64,000 bases of DNA from Bacteroidetes bacterium UBA6221 (GCA_002421685.1 DISB01000010.1:63324-127323), one strand, 5' to 3'. Positions 17,194 to 26,622 are shown, numbered from the stretch's first letter. The notes: generated from the sequence alone by a model not told the origin. Program-made: numbers and translations.

Positions 17194-17390
17194 ATTTACA
17201 TAACCCGTTGTTTATCAACGCTTACGTAAAAATGTTCCATTTTGATGCCAGAAAAATGAAATAAAATTTTGGAACAATTTTCTACTATCTGCGGACAGAT
17301 TTTACAGAGTTTCAAAGAGCTTATACAGTCACATCAGTAACTGCATTTATTATGTAAATATACGTAAAATTGTTGTGATATTTTGTTAAT
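17194..17390 (-). repeat. Dispersed ~190-bp repeat, copy 2
   Basis: Reverse complement of this segment aligns with 4891-5080 through all conserved blocks. Estimated by eye at roughly three-quarters identity with small insertions. Neither copy encodes a conserved protein. Confidence 0.75.
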
Positions 17391-17405
17391 TGGTATTGTA
17401 ATTGG

Positions 17406-17539
17406 TCATGGCTGAAGCCGTATTGGATGAGTTTGCTGCCCCCATGCTGAAGCCTGATACTCAGTACAGCCGGCGATTGTCTAACCCCAACTTTTAAGTT
17501 GGGGGATGAGGTACACAAAAAAACAGGCTTTAGCCATGA
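17406..17539. repeat. 134-bp element with terminal inverted repeats
   Basis: The ends TCATGGCTGAAGCC (17406-17419) and GGCTTTAGCCATGA (17526-17539) are inverted repeats with one mismatch. The interior carries the perfect palindrome CCCCAACTTTTAAGTTGGGG (17485-17504). A single end-like copy occurs at 4829-4842. Size and structure suggest a REP/MITE-type non-autonomous element. Confidence 0.6.
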
Positions 17540-17559
17540 TGTAAAGTGATATAGGTATT

Positions 17560-17602
17560 AGCGTTGCAAACGCTGTTCCGTTAAGTCCTCGTTACAAACG
17601 AG
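17560..17602. repeat. Pair of hairpins with TTRCAAA loops
   Basis: AGCGTTGCAAACGCT (17560-17574) and CTCGTTACAAACGAG (17588-17602) share the same loop but have different stems. Related hairpins lie at 58716-58731 and 60055-60079. Confidence 0.6.
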
Positions 17603-17664
17603 CTTGAAATAGGGTGTGACTAACGGAAAAGTATAGACATTCCCTCCTACCTCACAAAAAACAC

Positions 17665-17672
17665 TATTTTCG
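17665..17672 (+). promoter_or_regulatory. -7 box TATTTTCG
   Basis: One mismatch to TAnnTTTG, 7 bases before the hydroxyacyl-CoA dehydrogenase start codon; the transcript would be nearly leaderless. Confidence 0.4.
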
Positions 17673-17679
17673 CAGCATC

Positions 17680-18852
17680 ATGGGCAGATTCTCAAAAGAC
17701 AGTATAGTAGGTGTAATAGGCGCGGGCGCTATGGGTAGCGGTATAGCGCAGGTGGCAGCTATGGCGGGGCATAAGGTGGTTGTGTTTGATACCAATGAAG
17801 CGGCACTGCAAAAGTCGGAAGCGGCACTGGAAAAAGTGCTGGCCAAGCTGGTGGAGAAAGGCAAGATAGAAAGTGTAGCGTCCATTACTTCAAAATATAC
17901 TTATGCGTCTGACCTGGCAGCGTTTAAGGACTGCCGGCTGATTATCGAAGCTATTGTAGAAAACCTGGACATCAAGAAAAAAGTGTTTTCCGACGTAGAA
18001 AAAGTAGTGAGCGCCGATTGCGTGCTGGCTACCAATACATCTTCATTATCCGTTACTTCTATTGCCGCAGCCTGTACCGGGGCTGAGCGGGTTTTGGGAT
18101 TGCACTTTTTCAACCCCGCACCGCTGATGGCGCTGGTAGAGGTAGTGCCTGCGGTGCAGACAGATGCGGCTATAGTAACTGAATGCAAGGAGCTAATGGC
18201 GGCATGGAAGAAAGTGCCGGTGATTGCCAAAGACACTCCCGGTTTTATCGTCAACCGTGTGGCACGTCCTTTCTATGGGGAAGCAATACGTATGATGGAA
18301 GAGGGCATAGCTGATATGGCTACTATTGATTGGGCCATGACCGAAATCGGTGGTTTTAAAATGGCCCCCTTTACGCTCACCGACTATATAGGGCATGATG
18401 TGAACTATGTGGTGACAGAAACCGTATTCCAATCCTTCTTTTACGACCCGCGTTATAAACCATCCTTCTCGCAAAAACGCCTGCTGGAAGCAGGGTGGCT
18501 GGGGCGTAAGTCGGGACGCGGATTTTATAATTATGCAGAAGGCGCTGCACAACCTGAGGCGAATAAAGATATAGTAGCCGGCAACCGCATTACCGAGCGT
18601 ATAGTAGCTATGCTCATCAACGAGGCGGTAGATGCCCTGCACCTGAACATAGCATCTGCACAAGACCTGGAGCTGGCCATGACCAAAGGTGTGAACTACC
18701 CTAAGGGACTGCTGCAGTGGTGCGACGAATGGGGGGCGGACAAATGCCTGAACATACTGGACGGGTTGTATAACGAGTACCACGAAGACCGCTACCGTGC
18801 CAGCGTATTGCTGCGTAGGATGGCGGCGGAGAAAAAGAAATTTATCAACTGA
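17680..18852 (+). CDS. 3-hydroxyacyl-CoA (3-hydroxybutyryl-CoA) dehydrogenase
   Basis: 390 residues. The N-terminal Rossmann domain has GVIGAGAMGSGIAQVAAMAG (residues 11-30). The substrate region is typical: ATNTSSLSVTSIAA, then LHFFNPAPLMALVEVVP with the catalytic histidine, and KDTPGFIVNRVARPF. Two C-terminal 3HCDH helical domains follow, the second one ending with a MTKGVNYPKGLLQWCDEWG block. It oxidises L-3-hydroxyacyl-CoA with NAD+, in beta-oxidation or butyrate-type and phenylacetate pathways. It stands alone; a -7-like box TATTTTCG lies at 17665. Confidence 0.92.
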   Translation: MGRFSKDSIVGVIGAGAMGSGIAQVAAMAGHKVVVFDTNEAALQKSEAALEKVLAKLVEKGKIESVASITSKYTYASDLAAFKDCRLIIEAIVENLDIKKKVFSDVEKVVSADCVLATNTSSLSVTSIAAACTGAERVLGLHFFNPAPLMALVEVVPAVQTDAAIVTECKELMAAWKKVPVIAKDTPGFIVNRVARPFYGEAIRMMEEGIADMATIDWAMTEIGGFKMAPFTLTDYIGHDVNYVVTETVFQSFFYDPRYKPSFSQKRLLEAGWLGRKSGRGFYNYAEGAAQPEANKDIVAGNRITERIVAMLINEAVDALHLNIASAQDLELAMTKGVNYPKGLLQWCDEWGADKCLNILDGLYNEYHEDRYRASVLLRRMAAEKKKFIN

Positions 18853-18858
18853 TAAGGG

Positions 18859-19128
18859 CTACTGCGCCAGCTCGTCGCATTTTTTCACTTCCGGGTCGTC
18901 AATTACATCGGTGATGTTTTCCATTGCTTCGGCAAAGTTGGGGTGCTTTTCCATGATCTTTTCCAGCCGGCAATCGCACATTTTCTGCGCTTTGTCCTCC
19001 GGTGTGCCGTTTTCCCTCGCTGTCTTCATGCATGCTTGCACAAACATATCGCGGGCCTCGCTGTCCCATGTATTCTCGCAGCCGCCGACAAATGGCAGCA
19101 CTAATAATAGTAAAAGATACTTCTTCAT
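18859..19128 (-). CDS. Small cysteine-containing lipoprotein
   Basis: 89 residues. The type II signal peptide MKKYLLLLLVLPFVGGC has the lipobox VGGC (C17). The mature part contains CMKTARENG, then KAQKMCDCRLEKIMEKHP, and a cysteine near the end, with short helices between. The pattern resembles small helical lipoproteins with spaced cysteines in Bacteroidota. It converges with the dehydrogenase gene, 6 bases away. The function is unknown. Confidence 0.65.
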   Translation of the reverse strand: MKKYLLLLLVLPFVGGCENTWDSEARDMFVQACMKTARENGTPEDKAQKMCDCRLEKIMEKHPNFAEAMENITDVIDDPEVKKCDELAQ

Positions 19129-19198
19129 AAGAGAGTCATTATTAATACAGCAACAATACTTGCCGGATTTTTGTTAGCTTGTATGAAAGTTACGAATT

Positions 19199-19765
19199 AT
19201 GTTTAAGATTACGATATTATATGGCGCTATCCGCGAAGGAAGGTTAAGCATACGCGCAGCAAGGGCAGTGGATAGGGTTTTGCGCGCCAGCGGCAAGGCG
19301 GAGGTAACTTTCATAGACATAAAAGACTACAACCTGCCGCTGATGGAAAACCGGCTGAAAGATATGAAAGACCCTATACCCGATGTGGTGAAAGTGGGAG
19401 AAATGATTGCCGGCGCCGACGGAATTGTTTTTGTAACACCTGAATACAACAACAGCTACAGCGGCGCTATGAAAAATACCGTAGATTATTACACCAAGGA
19501 ATGGTCGAAAAAGCCGATAGGAATTGTTTGCGCCTCCGATGGCTGGCAGGCGGGCACCAATGCGTCCAACCTGTTGCAATTGCTGATACTGGCTATCAAC
19601 GCCTTTCCCATGCCTACCAAACTGCTGGTGCCCGAGCTCGACAAGACCTTTGATGAGGAAGGCAACCCGCAGGATGAAAAGATAGCCCGCAGGTTGGACA
19701 GGTTCGTGCGGGAATTCCTGTGGTTTGTAGAAGCTATCAGCACACAAAAACAAAAGGAACAATAA
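19199..19765 (+). CDS. NADPH-dependent FMN reductase (flavodoxin-like)
   Basis: 188 residues. The flavodoxin-like start ITILYGAIREGRLSIRAARA provides the FMN phosphate loop. ADGIVFVTPEYNNSYSGAMKN is the hallmark PEYN motif of NAD(P)H:quinone/FMN/azo reductases, and DYYTKEWSKKPIGIVCASDG continues the core. It is predicted to be a soluble homodimeric flavoenzyme reducing FMN, quinones or similar acceptors. It is followed 52 bases later by mfd, which has its own promoter box. Confidence 0.88.
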   Translation: MFKITILYGAIREGRLSIRAARAVDRVLRASGKAEVTFIDIKDYNLPLMENRLKDMKDPIPDVVKVGEMIAGADGIVFVTPEYNNSYSGAMKNTVDYYTKEWSKKPIGIVCASDGWQAGTNASNLLQLLILAINAFPMPTKLLVPELDKTFDEEGNPQDEKIARRLDRFVREFLWFVEAISTQKQKEQ

Positions 19766-19802
19766 AATTTCTATTATTAAAGCGTAGCAACCGCCTTTAC
19801 CT

Positions 19803-19810
19803 TATTTTTG
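19803..19810 (+). promoter_or_regulatory. -7 box TATTTTTG for mfd
   Basis: Exact TAnnTTTG match ending 7 bases before the mfd start codon, which implies a near-leaderless transcript. Confidence 0.55.
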
Positions 19811-19817
19811 CACCCCG

Positions 19818-22800
19818 ATGAATTTGCAGGTGCTGCAGAGTTTGTATCAGAATGATATCCGCATAAAACAAATTGCGGCCGGCATCTCATTGCCTGACCC
19901 GAAGATAAGAGTAGCACTAACCAACCTGCGCGGGTCTTCCATCAACTTTATTGGAACTGCGGTATGGCAGCTAAGCGATGCCAACCATGTGTTTATCCTC
20001 AACGACCGTGAAGAGGCTGCCTATTTTCATAACGACCTGGAACACCTGACCGGCGCGCTGGACATTTGTTACTTTCCCGATTCATTTAAAAAAGCAGGCA
20101 GCTACAATGAGCTGAACAGCAGCCACGTAATGCTGCGTACGGAAGCGCTTACTAAGTTCAGCAAAAAGGAAACGCATAAAAAAGTGCTGGTCACCTACCC
20201 CGAGGCGCTGTTTGAAAAAGTAGTGAACTCCAATACCCTGTCGGGTAATATGATCAGCATCAAAGTAGGGGAGAACCTGAAGATTGATGAACTGCTGCAG
20301 GGCTTTGTGAAGCTTGGTTTTCGCAAAGAAGATTTTGTGTACGAGCCGGGGCAGTTTGCGATGCGCGGCGGCATACTGGATATCTATTCCTTTGGCAACG
20401 AACATCCCTACCGCATAGAGCTGTTTGGTAACGAGGTGGACAGCATAAGGATATTCAATCCTGAAACGCAGCTCTCAGAACGCAAACTGTTGCAGGTATC
20501 TATCATACCCAACGTAGAAACGAAGTTTGAAGCAACGGAGAAAATATCCCTGCTCGATTTTCTGCCTGCCAATACCGTTATATGGGCAAAGGACTTTGAC
20601 TTTACACTGGGCAGGCTGGGCAAGATGGAAGCCGAATTGCCCGAAGTGATTGAACTGAGTGATGTAGCGATAGACCATGAGGAATCGTGGGTGAAGCAAC
20701 TGACAAAAGACGATTTTGAAACAACCGAAGAATGGTTGCCAAAACTCAGGCAAAGACACTTGATAGAGTGGTACAACAATTCATTGCCAAAACTGACCGG
20801 TGATGAAATAACCGCGACGCTTCAGTTTGCCACCGACGAACAGCCCGTATTCAACAGGCAGTTCAACCTGCTGATTGAAGACCTGCAAAAACGCATTTCA
20901 CAGAAATATGAAGCTTTCATCTTTGCAGAAAATCCTAAGCAGACAGAACGCCTGCGCAGCATATTCGAAGACCTGAATGTTCATATCAACTTCGTGCCTA
21001 TTCCCCGCGCCATCAGCAACGGGTTCATCGACCATGAGAAAAAAATACTTTGCTATACCGACCACCAGATATTTCAGCGATATCATAAGTATAATGTAAA
21101 ACAAGCCTATACGCGGGGCAAGGCTATTACTATGCGTGCCCTGCGCGAACTGCAACCGGGCGACTTTGTAACGCATATAGACCATGGCGTGGGTGTGTAC
21201 AGCGGCTTGCAGAAGATAGACGTGAACGGCAATATGCAGGAAGCCGTCCGTATCATTTACCGCGACAACGATGTGCTGTATGTAAACATCAACTCGCTAC
21301 ATAAGATAAGCAAGTACACCGGCAAGGAAGGGACGCAGCCCAAGGTCAACAAACTGGGCAGCGATGCATGGCAGAAGCTGAAGAACAAAACCAAGAAACA
21401 GGTAAAAGATATTGCTACCGACCTGATAAAACTCTACGCCAAACGTAAAGCTTCGTCCGGTTTTGCATTTTCGCCCGACAGCTATATGCAGACAGAGTTG
21501 GAGGCGTCCTTCTTTTACGAAGACACCCCCGACCAGAGCAAGGCTACAACAGACGTGAAGCGTGATATGGAAACGCCGGCGCCTATGGACAGATTAGTGT
21601 GCGGCGATGTGGGCTTTGGCAAGACAGAAGTGGCGATACGTGCAGCATTCAAAGCCGTGGCAGATAATAAGCAGGTGGCGGTGTTAGTACCTACTACTAT
21701 ATTGGCTTTCCAGCACTACCAAACCTTTAAAGAAAGGCTGGCGGATTTTCCTTGTACTATTGATTACATCAACCGTTTCAAGTCGGCCAAAGAAAAAACC
21801 GAAACCCTGAAGAAACTGGCGGACGGTAAGATAGATATCATCATAGGCACACATGGTATTTTAGGCAAGAATGTAAAGTTCAAAGACCTGGGATTGCTGG
21901 TGATAGACGAAGAACAAAAGTTTGGCGTAGCGGCAAAAGAAAAGTTGCGGGAACTGAAAGCCAATGTAGATACACTCACCCTTACAGCCACGCCCATACC
22001 GCGCACGCTGCAGTTCTCGCTGATGAACGCCCGCGACCTGAGCATTATGAACACTCCGCCGCCTAACCGCCAGCCGGTACAGACGGAAGTAATGGTGTTT
22101 GACGAATATGCCATCCGCGATGCGCTGTATTATGAAACTGAGCGGGGAGGACAAGTGTATTTCATTCACAACCGTGTGCAGAGCCTGCCCGAAATGGTTA
22201 CATTGTTGCGCAACCTTTGCCCTGATTTGCACATAGGCATGGCCCATGGCCAGTTAGAAGGGCATAAACTGGAAAAAGCTTTGCTTGACTTTATAGAGCA
22301 GCGCTATGATGTGCTGTGCTGTACCAATATAGTAGAAAGCGGCGTGGACATACCCAATGCCAATACCATCATCATCAACAACGCCCACCAGTTTGGCCTC
22401 AGCGACCTGCACCAGTTGCGCGGGCGTGTAGGCCGAAGCAATAAGAAAGCATTTTGTTACCTCATAGCACCGCCGAAAAGCACCCTGCCCGATGATAGCC
22501 GTAAAAGACTGGAGACACTGGAGCAGTTCAACGAGTTGGGCAGCGGTTTCCAGATAGCCATGCGCGACCTGGACATACGTGGCGCGGGCAACCTGTTGGG
22601 CGGCGAACAGAGCGGTTTCATAGCGGAAATAGGTTTTGAGATGTACCAGAAGATACTGGCCGAAGCCATACGCGAGTTGAAGCGGACTGACTTTAAAGAT
22701 GTATTTGCCGAGGAACTGGAACGCAAAAAGGACTTCGTGGCGGACTGCACCATAGATACCGACCTGGAGATATTGATACCGGAAAGCTATGTAGATAACA

Positions 22801-23213
22801 TCACGGAAAGGCTATCGCTATATACACAGCTCGACGACCTGGAAGAAGAAACAGAGCTGCAGAAATTTGCAGATGAACTAACAGACCGCTTTGGCCCGAT
22901 ACCGCCACAGGTGCAGGAATTGCTGACCACCATACATTGCCGCTGGCTGGCCAAAGAACTGGGCTTTGAAAAACTGATACTGAAGAACAAGCAACTGCGT
23001 CTCTATTTTATCAGCGACCCGGATTCCGCCTATTTTGAATCAGAAACTTTCAACGCTATCCTCGCATTCATACAGAAGGCGGTGAATAATGCCCGGCTGA
23101 AACAGGTGGGCAAGAACTTTATGCTGGTGGTGGAGAACATCAAGAGTATGGCCGATGTACATTCCTTTTTGAGCAGGGCTACAGATGCCGCACGAAAGCC
23201 TGTGGGAACATAA
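19818..23213 (+). CDS. mfd: Transcription-repair coupling factor
   Basis: 1131 residues, the normal length for Mfd. The N-terminal UvrB-homology module lacks a working Walker A. It is followed by the RNA-polymerase-interacting domain (FVTHIDHGVGVYSGLQKI) and then the RecG-like SF2 translocase. The translocase has Walker A GDVGFGKTE near residue 594, the DEEQ box in VIDEEQKFG near 695, TATPIPRTLQFSL, and the QLRGRVGRS motif VI. The C-terminal TRCF domain (DRFGPIPPQVQELL) is intact. It displaces stalled RNA polymerase and recruits UvrA to template-strand lesions. Confidence 0.97.
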   Translation: MNLQVLQSLYQNDIRIKQIAAGISLPDPKIRVALTNLRGSSINFIGTAVWQLSDANHVFILNDREEAAYFHNDLEHLTGALDICYFPDSFKKAGSYNELNSSHVMLRTEALTKFSKKETHKKVLVTYPEALFEKVVNSNTLSGNMISIKVGENLKIDELLQGFVKLGFRKEDFVYEPGQFAMRGGILDIYSFGNEHPYRIELFGNEVDSIRIFNPETQLSERKLLQVSIIPNVETKFEATEKISLLDFLPANTVIWAKDFDFTLGRLGKMEAELPEVIELSDVAIDHEESWVKQLTKDDFETTEEWLPKLRQRHLIEWYNNSLPKLTGDEITATLQFATDEQPVFNRQFNLLIEDLQKRISQKYEAFIFAENPKQTERLRSIFEDLNVHINFVPIPRAISNGFIDHEKKILCYTDHQIFQRYHKYNVKQAYTRGKAITMRALRELQPGDFVTHIDHGVGVYSGLQKIDVNGNMQEAVRIIYRDNDVLYVNINSLHKISKYTGKEGTQPKVNKLGSDAWQKLKNKTKKQVKDIATDLIKLYAKRKASSGFAFSPDSYMQTELEASFFYEDTPDQSKATTDVKRDMETPAPMDRLVCGDVGFGKTEVAIRAAFKAVADNKQVAVLVPTTILAFQHYQTFKERLADFPCTIDYINRFKSAKEKTETLKKLADGKIDIIIGTHGILGKNVKFKDLGLLVIDEEQKFGVAAKEKLRELKANVDTLTLTATPIPRTLQFSLMNARDLSIMNTPPPNRQPVQTEVMVFDEYAIRDALYYETERGGQVYFIHNRVQSLPEMVTLLRNLCPDLHIGMAHGQLEGHKLEKALLDFIEQRYDVLCCTNIVESGVDIPNANTIIINNAHQFGLSDLHQLRGRVGRSNKKAFCYLIAPPKSTLPDDSRKRLETLEQFNELGSGFQIAMRDLDIRGAGNLLGGEQSGFIAEIGFEMYQKILAEAIRELKRTDFKDVFAEELERKKDFVADCTIDTDLEILIPESYVDNITERLSLYTQLDDLEEETELQKFADELTDRFGPIPPQVQELLTTIHCRWLAKELGFEKLILKNKQLRLYFISDPDSAYFESETFNAILAFIQKAVNNARLKQVGKNFMLVVENIKSMADVHSFLSRATDAARKPVGT

Positions 23214-23279
23214 AGTACCGGGGTATTTGATTAATATTGTCCTTTATGTATATTTATTAGGCATTTGGCTTTCCTCCTG

Positions 23280-23924
23280 ATGAGTAAGATTAAGATAGTA
23301 ATTGCAGACGACCATCATATACTGCTGGATGGCCTGAAGGCTATGTTGGAAAAACAAAAGGATATCCTGGTCCAGGATGTTTTTGACAACGGGCAGGCCT
23401 TGCTGGATGCTATGCTAAAATTAAAGCCGGATATAGCCCTGGTAGACATCAACATGCCCGGCATGCAGGGGCCGGAACTTACCCAGAAAATAAAAGAACT
23501 TAACCCGGAAGTACGCGTCATCACGCTATCTATGTACGATGATGCCGGCCATATAATGGAAATGATAGAAGCCGGCGTATCGGGCTACCTGCTGAAGAAC
23601 GTGAACGACAAAGAACTGGTAGATGCCATAACACAGGTAATGGCCGGCAAAATGTATTTCTCGTCTGAGGTCTCGCAAAAGCTGACCACACTGGTAATGC
23701 ACCAGCAGCGCAAACTGGAACAACCCGTTAAACCAAAACTTACCGAACGTGAACTGGAAATTCTGAAACTGATATCCAACGAACACAGCAACGCTGAAAT
23801 AGCCGGGATACTATTCATCAGCGAGCGGACGGTGGAAACACACCGAAAAAACATGCTGCGCAAGACCAATAACAAGACCATCGTCGGCCTGCTGAAATAT
23901 GCTATAGAACAGCAGCTTATCTGA
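23280..23924 (+). CDS. LuxR/NarL-family response regulator
   Basis: 214 residues from ATG at 23280; an upstream TTG at 23265 is possible but less likely because MSKIKIVIADDHH begins exactly at the receiver domain. Receiver: D10/D11, phospho-acceptor D56 (ALVDINMPG), T in VITLSMYDD and K in LLKNVNDKE. The C-terminal HTH_LuxR domain is LTERELEILKLISNEHSNAE, then ISERTVETHRKNM. No histidine kinase gene is next to it, so the partner is elsewhere. Confidence 0.92.
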   Translation: MSKIKIVIADDHHILLDGLKAMLEKQKDILVQDVFDNGQALLDAMLKLKPDIALVDINMPGMQGPELTQKIKELNPEVRVITLSMYDDAGHIMEMIEAGVSGYLLKNVNDKELVDAITQVMAGKMYFSSEVSQKLTTLVMHQQRKLEQPVKPKLTERELEILKLISNEHSNAEIAGILFISERTVETHRKNMLRKTNNKTIVGLLKYAIEQQLI

Positions 23925-23989
23925 TATCCGTGCCAGTACGCAGATAAATATACCTTATGCCTTGTATGGCATTTTTTTTCGTGCGGTAT

Positions 23990-23997
23990 TAGTTTTG
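23990..23997 (+). promoter_or_regulatory. -7 box TAGTTTTG
   Basis: Exact TAnnTTTG match, 38 bases before the lipoprotein start at 24036. Confidence 0.5.
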
Positions 23998-24035
23998 CCC
24001 CAGAAACGGATAAATTCTTTTTTACAAAAACTTTT

Positions 24036-24833
24036 ATGAAAATGAAAAAATTACTCAACATTGCTATTCCTGCATTTGCAATTATGATTGGTATGGCGTC
24101 ATGCGACAAAGTAGACACTACCCCAACAACACCTACTAATCCAACGCCCACTACCCCATCTGCGCCAGCACCCGTTACACCCGCAGTAGGCAACAACTTC
24201 TGGGGCGTAATGGTAGCGCTGAAAATGGAGTTTTCTTATAACATGCCTCAATTGCCGGTACCGGTTAGCGTAGATTATGAGATGGGTGTAGCCAATTTCT
24301 ATAATGGAGCCGGCTCAGGCACAATAGTGGATGCAGGAACAGTTTCTGTAAACAGCAACGACCTGGCGAAACAAACCAATGGCAGCTACTACCTGAATGC
24401 TACAGCAGGTATGACGCCTTCTACGCTCAACCTGGACAACGGCGTGCAATGGCAGGTGGCTGGCGGCAACGATATCCCGGCCATCAACTACAACCATACA
24501 GGCTCATTCCCCGGTTTTTCAGGCACGGTGCCATCTGAGATAAAGAAATCGCAGGATCTGGTAATAGACCTGGGCTCAAAAGTAAGCGGCGCCGATTCAG
24601 TGTACGTAGTGATCGTTACATCTGCCCAAACAATTATCAAAGCGTATGATGGCAACCCCGCGCCTGCACAGGTTACTATCGCAGCTTCTGAACTGGGTAC
24701 GTTGCCCACCATTACGGACAACAGCGCTTACCTGGAGATTGTACCGTTTACATACGCTACACCTACATTCGGCGGCAAGCAGTTCGTAGCTATCAAAGAA
24801 ACAGCAGTATTGTCGGCGGTGAATATCAACTAA
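24036..24833 (+). CDS. Lipoprotein with Thr/Pro-rich linker, unknown function
   Basis: 265 residues. The signal peptide MKMKKLLNIAIPAFAIMIGMASC carries the lipobox MASC. Immediately after the acylated cysteine, a low-complexity TPTTPTNPTPTTPSAPAPVT linker spans about residues 29-50, which would lift the globular part from the membrane. The rest is beta-rich and Gly/Asn/Ser-rich with no recognised domain. It has its own promoter box and a strong bidirectional terminator. Confidence 0.65.
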   Translation: MKMKKLLNIAIPAFAIMIGMASCDKVDTTPTTPTNPTPTTPSAPAPVTPAVGNNFWGVMVALKMEFSYNMPQLPVPVSVDYEMGVANFYNGAGSGTIVDAGTVSVNSNDLAKQTNGSYYLNATAGMTPSTLNLDNGVQWQVAGGNDIPAINYNHTGSFPGFSGTVPSEIKKSQDLVIDLGSKVSGADSVYVVIVTSAQTIIKAYDGNPAPAQVTIAASELGTLPTITDNSAYLEIVPFTYATPTFGGKQFVAIKETAVLSAVNIN

Positions 24834-24891
24834 TATACAGGTATAGATGCGCTACCTGATTTTGTAGAAAAACGGATAGTGGATTTATCCG

Positions 24892-24923
24892 AAAAAAGGG
24901 GCTCCTTCCGGGCCCCTTTTCTT
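24892..24923. terminator. Bidirectional terminator
   Basis: Stem AAAAGGGGC / GCCCCTTTT with a 9-base loop between convergent genes. A/T flanks give T-runs on both strands. Confidence 0.85.
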
Positions 24924-26478
24924 ATAATTTTATGATGTCGTCGGTTCTGCTGTCGTAAAAATGGTATTCTGTGATGGGCGAATTATTATCGGTTACAACT
25001 TTCAGGTGCACCTTATACTTGCGTGACCATTTATGGCGTATTGAGTTGAAGAACAACCCTTTTGTGAGATATGCAGCCATAATAGGATGCACATGCAGCG
25101 CCAGTTCGCGGTGCCCCTGGTTAATAAGGTAACCCAGGTCTTTTTCTATGTCGTCGGCCAGTAATATTGATGGCCCTATTTTTCCCGTACCGCGACAGGT
25201 AGGGCATACCTCGGCTGTTGATATGTTGAGCTCAGGCCTCAGGCGCTGGCGGGTTATTTGCATCAGGCCAAACTTGGATACCGGCAGTATGGTATGCCGG
25301 GCCCTGTCGGTGCTCATATATTTTTCTACCGCCTCATGAAGCGCCTTTTTATTGTTGGGCAGTTTCATGTCAATGAAGTCGATAATGATGATACCGCCCA
25401 GGTCGCGCAGGCGCAACTGGCGGGCGATTTCTTCGGCAGCTTCCAGGTTGGTAACCAAGGCGTTTTGCTCCTGGCCCATCTCCGCGCTACGTGTGCCGCT
25501 GTTTACATCTATTACATGCAGGGCCTCGGTATGTTCTATTATCAGGTAGGCGCCACTGGGGAGGTTCACCGTTTTACCAAACGAAGCCTTAACCTGTTTG
25601 GTAACGCCATACTGGTCGAATAGATTGCTGCCACCATTGTGGTAGCTTACTATTTCTTCCTGCTCAGGCGCTATGCGGGCAATATATTCTTTGGTTTCTG
25701 CGTGCAGTTTTTTGTCATTTACCACTACCTTCTGAAAACTCTCGCTCAGCAGGTCGCGCAGTATAGATGTGGTTTTATCCTGCTCGCACATGATGAGCTT
25801 AGGCGCTTTGGAACCTTTTAAGTTGTCCTGGATGTTCTGCCACATTTTGGTCAGCTCCATAACGTCGTTGTGCAGCTCGGCGGTGTTTTTACCTTCGGCG
25901 GCCGTACGTACTATTACACCGAAGTTCTTCGGCTTGATAGCTTCTACGGTCCGCTGCAGTCTTTTGCGCTCGTCGGCAGAGTGTATTTTACGGGAAATGG
26001 CTACTACGTCATTGAAGGGTGTCATGACCACGAATCGGCCGGGTAACGATATTTCGCAACTGAGGCGGGGGCCTTTATTAGAAATCGGTTCCTTCAGCAC
26101 CTGCACCAGTATCTCCGGTTTGTGGTTCACCACTTCGGTTATCTTGCCGGTTTTTAGTATCTCGGGCTCGTTCTTAAACTTCCCGAAATCGGTACCCCAG
26201 GCGGTATTTCCTTCCAGTGACAGCTTGGAGAACTTCATCAGCGAACGGAAGTACGGGCTCAGGTCGGTATAATGCAGGAAAGCGTCTTTTTCGTAGCCAA
26301 CATCCACAAAAGCGGCGTTGAGGCCGGGCATAAGCTTCTTTACTTTGCCCAGGTACAGGTCGCCTACGGCAAAGTTGTTTTGCCCCTTTTCAAAATGGAG
26401 CTCAACCAGCTTTTTGTCCTCCAGCAGGGCTATTTCTACGCCGTCTGCCGAAGAGTTAATAATAAGTTCTTTGTTCAT
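24922..26478 (-). CDS. rng: Ribonuclease E/G family protein
   Basis: 518 residues from ATG at 26478 (MNKELIINSSADGVEIALLE); a longer frame to 26529 adds 17 residues that do not fit the family. The S1 domain lies at about 35-120 (VGDLYLGKVKKLMPGLNAAFVDVG). The catalytic DNase-I-like core has the two metal-binding aspartates in HVIDVNSGTRS and IIIIDFIDM, and the zinc-link CPTCRGTGKIG is present. The long C-terminal degradosome scaffold of E. coli RNase E is absent, so it is RNase G-like. It processes rRNA and mRNA. Upstream on the same strand lie a tiny ribosomal-type gene, a TPR gene and an HU gene, a typical Bacteroidota arrangement. Confidence 0.93.
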   Translation of the reverse strand: MNKELIINSSADGVEIALLEDKKLVELHFEKGQNNFAVGDLYLGKVKKLMPGLNAAFVDVGYEKDAFLHYTDLSPYFRSLMKFSKLSLEGNTAWGTDFGKFKNEPEILKTGKITEVVNHKPEILVQVLKEPISNKGPRLSCEISLPGRFVVMTPFNDVVAISRKIHSADERKRLQRTVEAIKPKNFGVIVRTAAEGKNTAELHNDVMELTKMWQNIQDNLKGSKAPKLIMCEQDKTTSILRDLLSESFQKVVVNDKKLHAETKEYIARIAPEQEEIVSYHNGGSNLFDQYGVTKQVKASFGKTVNLPSGAYLIIEHTEALHVIDVNSGTRSAEMGQEQNALVTNLEAAEEIARQLRLRDLGGIIIIDFIDMKLPNNKKALHEAVEKYMSTDRARHTILPVSKFGLMQITRQRLRPELNISTAEVCPTCRGTGKIGPSILLADDIEKDLGYLINQGHRELALHVHPIMAAYLTKGLFFNSIRHKWSRKYKVHLKVVTDNNSPITEYHFYDSRTDDIIKL

Positions 26479-26570
26479 GTGTCCGTCTTTTATCCGGCCA
26501 TACCAGCACCATGCCTGTATCACAGGCATGTCTTCTCATAACTTCTTTGTACAGAGGGAACATTAATAAC

Positions 26571-26598
26571 AAAAACCCTACACCTGCGAAGAGGTGTA
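26571..26598 (-). terminator. Intrinsic terminator (first of a tandem pair)
   Basis: On the reverse strand, TACACCT / AGGTGTA with a 6-base loop is followed by GGGTTTTTG. It lies between the 30-residue gene and rng. Confidence 0.65.
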
Positions 26599-26622
26599 AG
26601 GAAATTGTGCAGAAGTTAACCG

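Larger units (their letters stand above)
16941..17664. other. Repeat-rich intergenic region
   Basis: No gene can be supported. It contains a palindrome at 17062-17078 (TCCCGAAATAGTCGGGA), the 45-base repeat at 17120-17164, copy 2 of the ~190-bp repeat at 17194-17390, an element with 14-bp terminal inverted repeats at 17406-17539, and two hairpins at 17560 and 17588. Confidence 0.7.
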
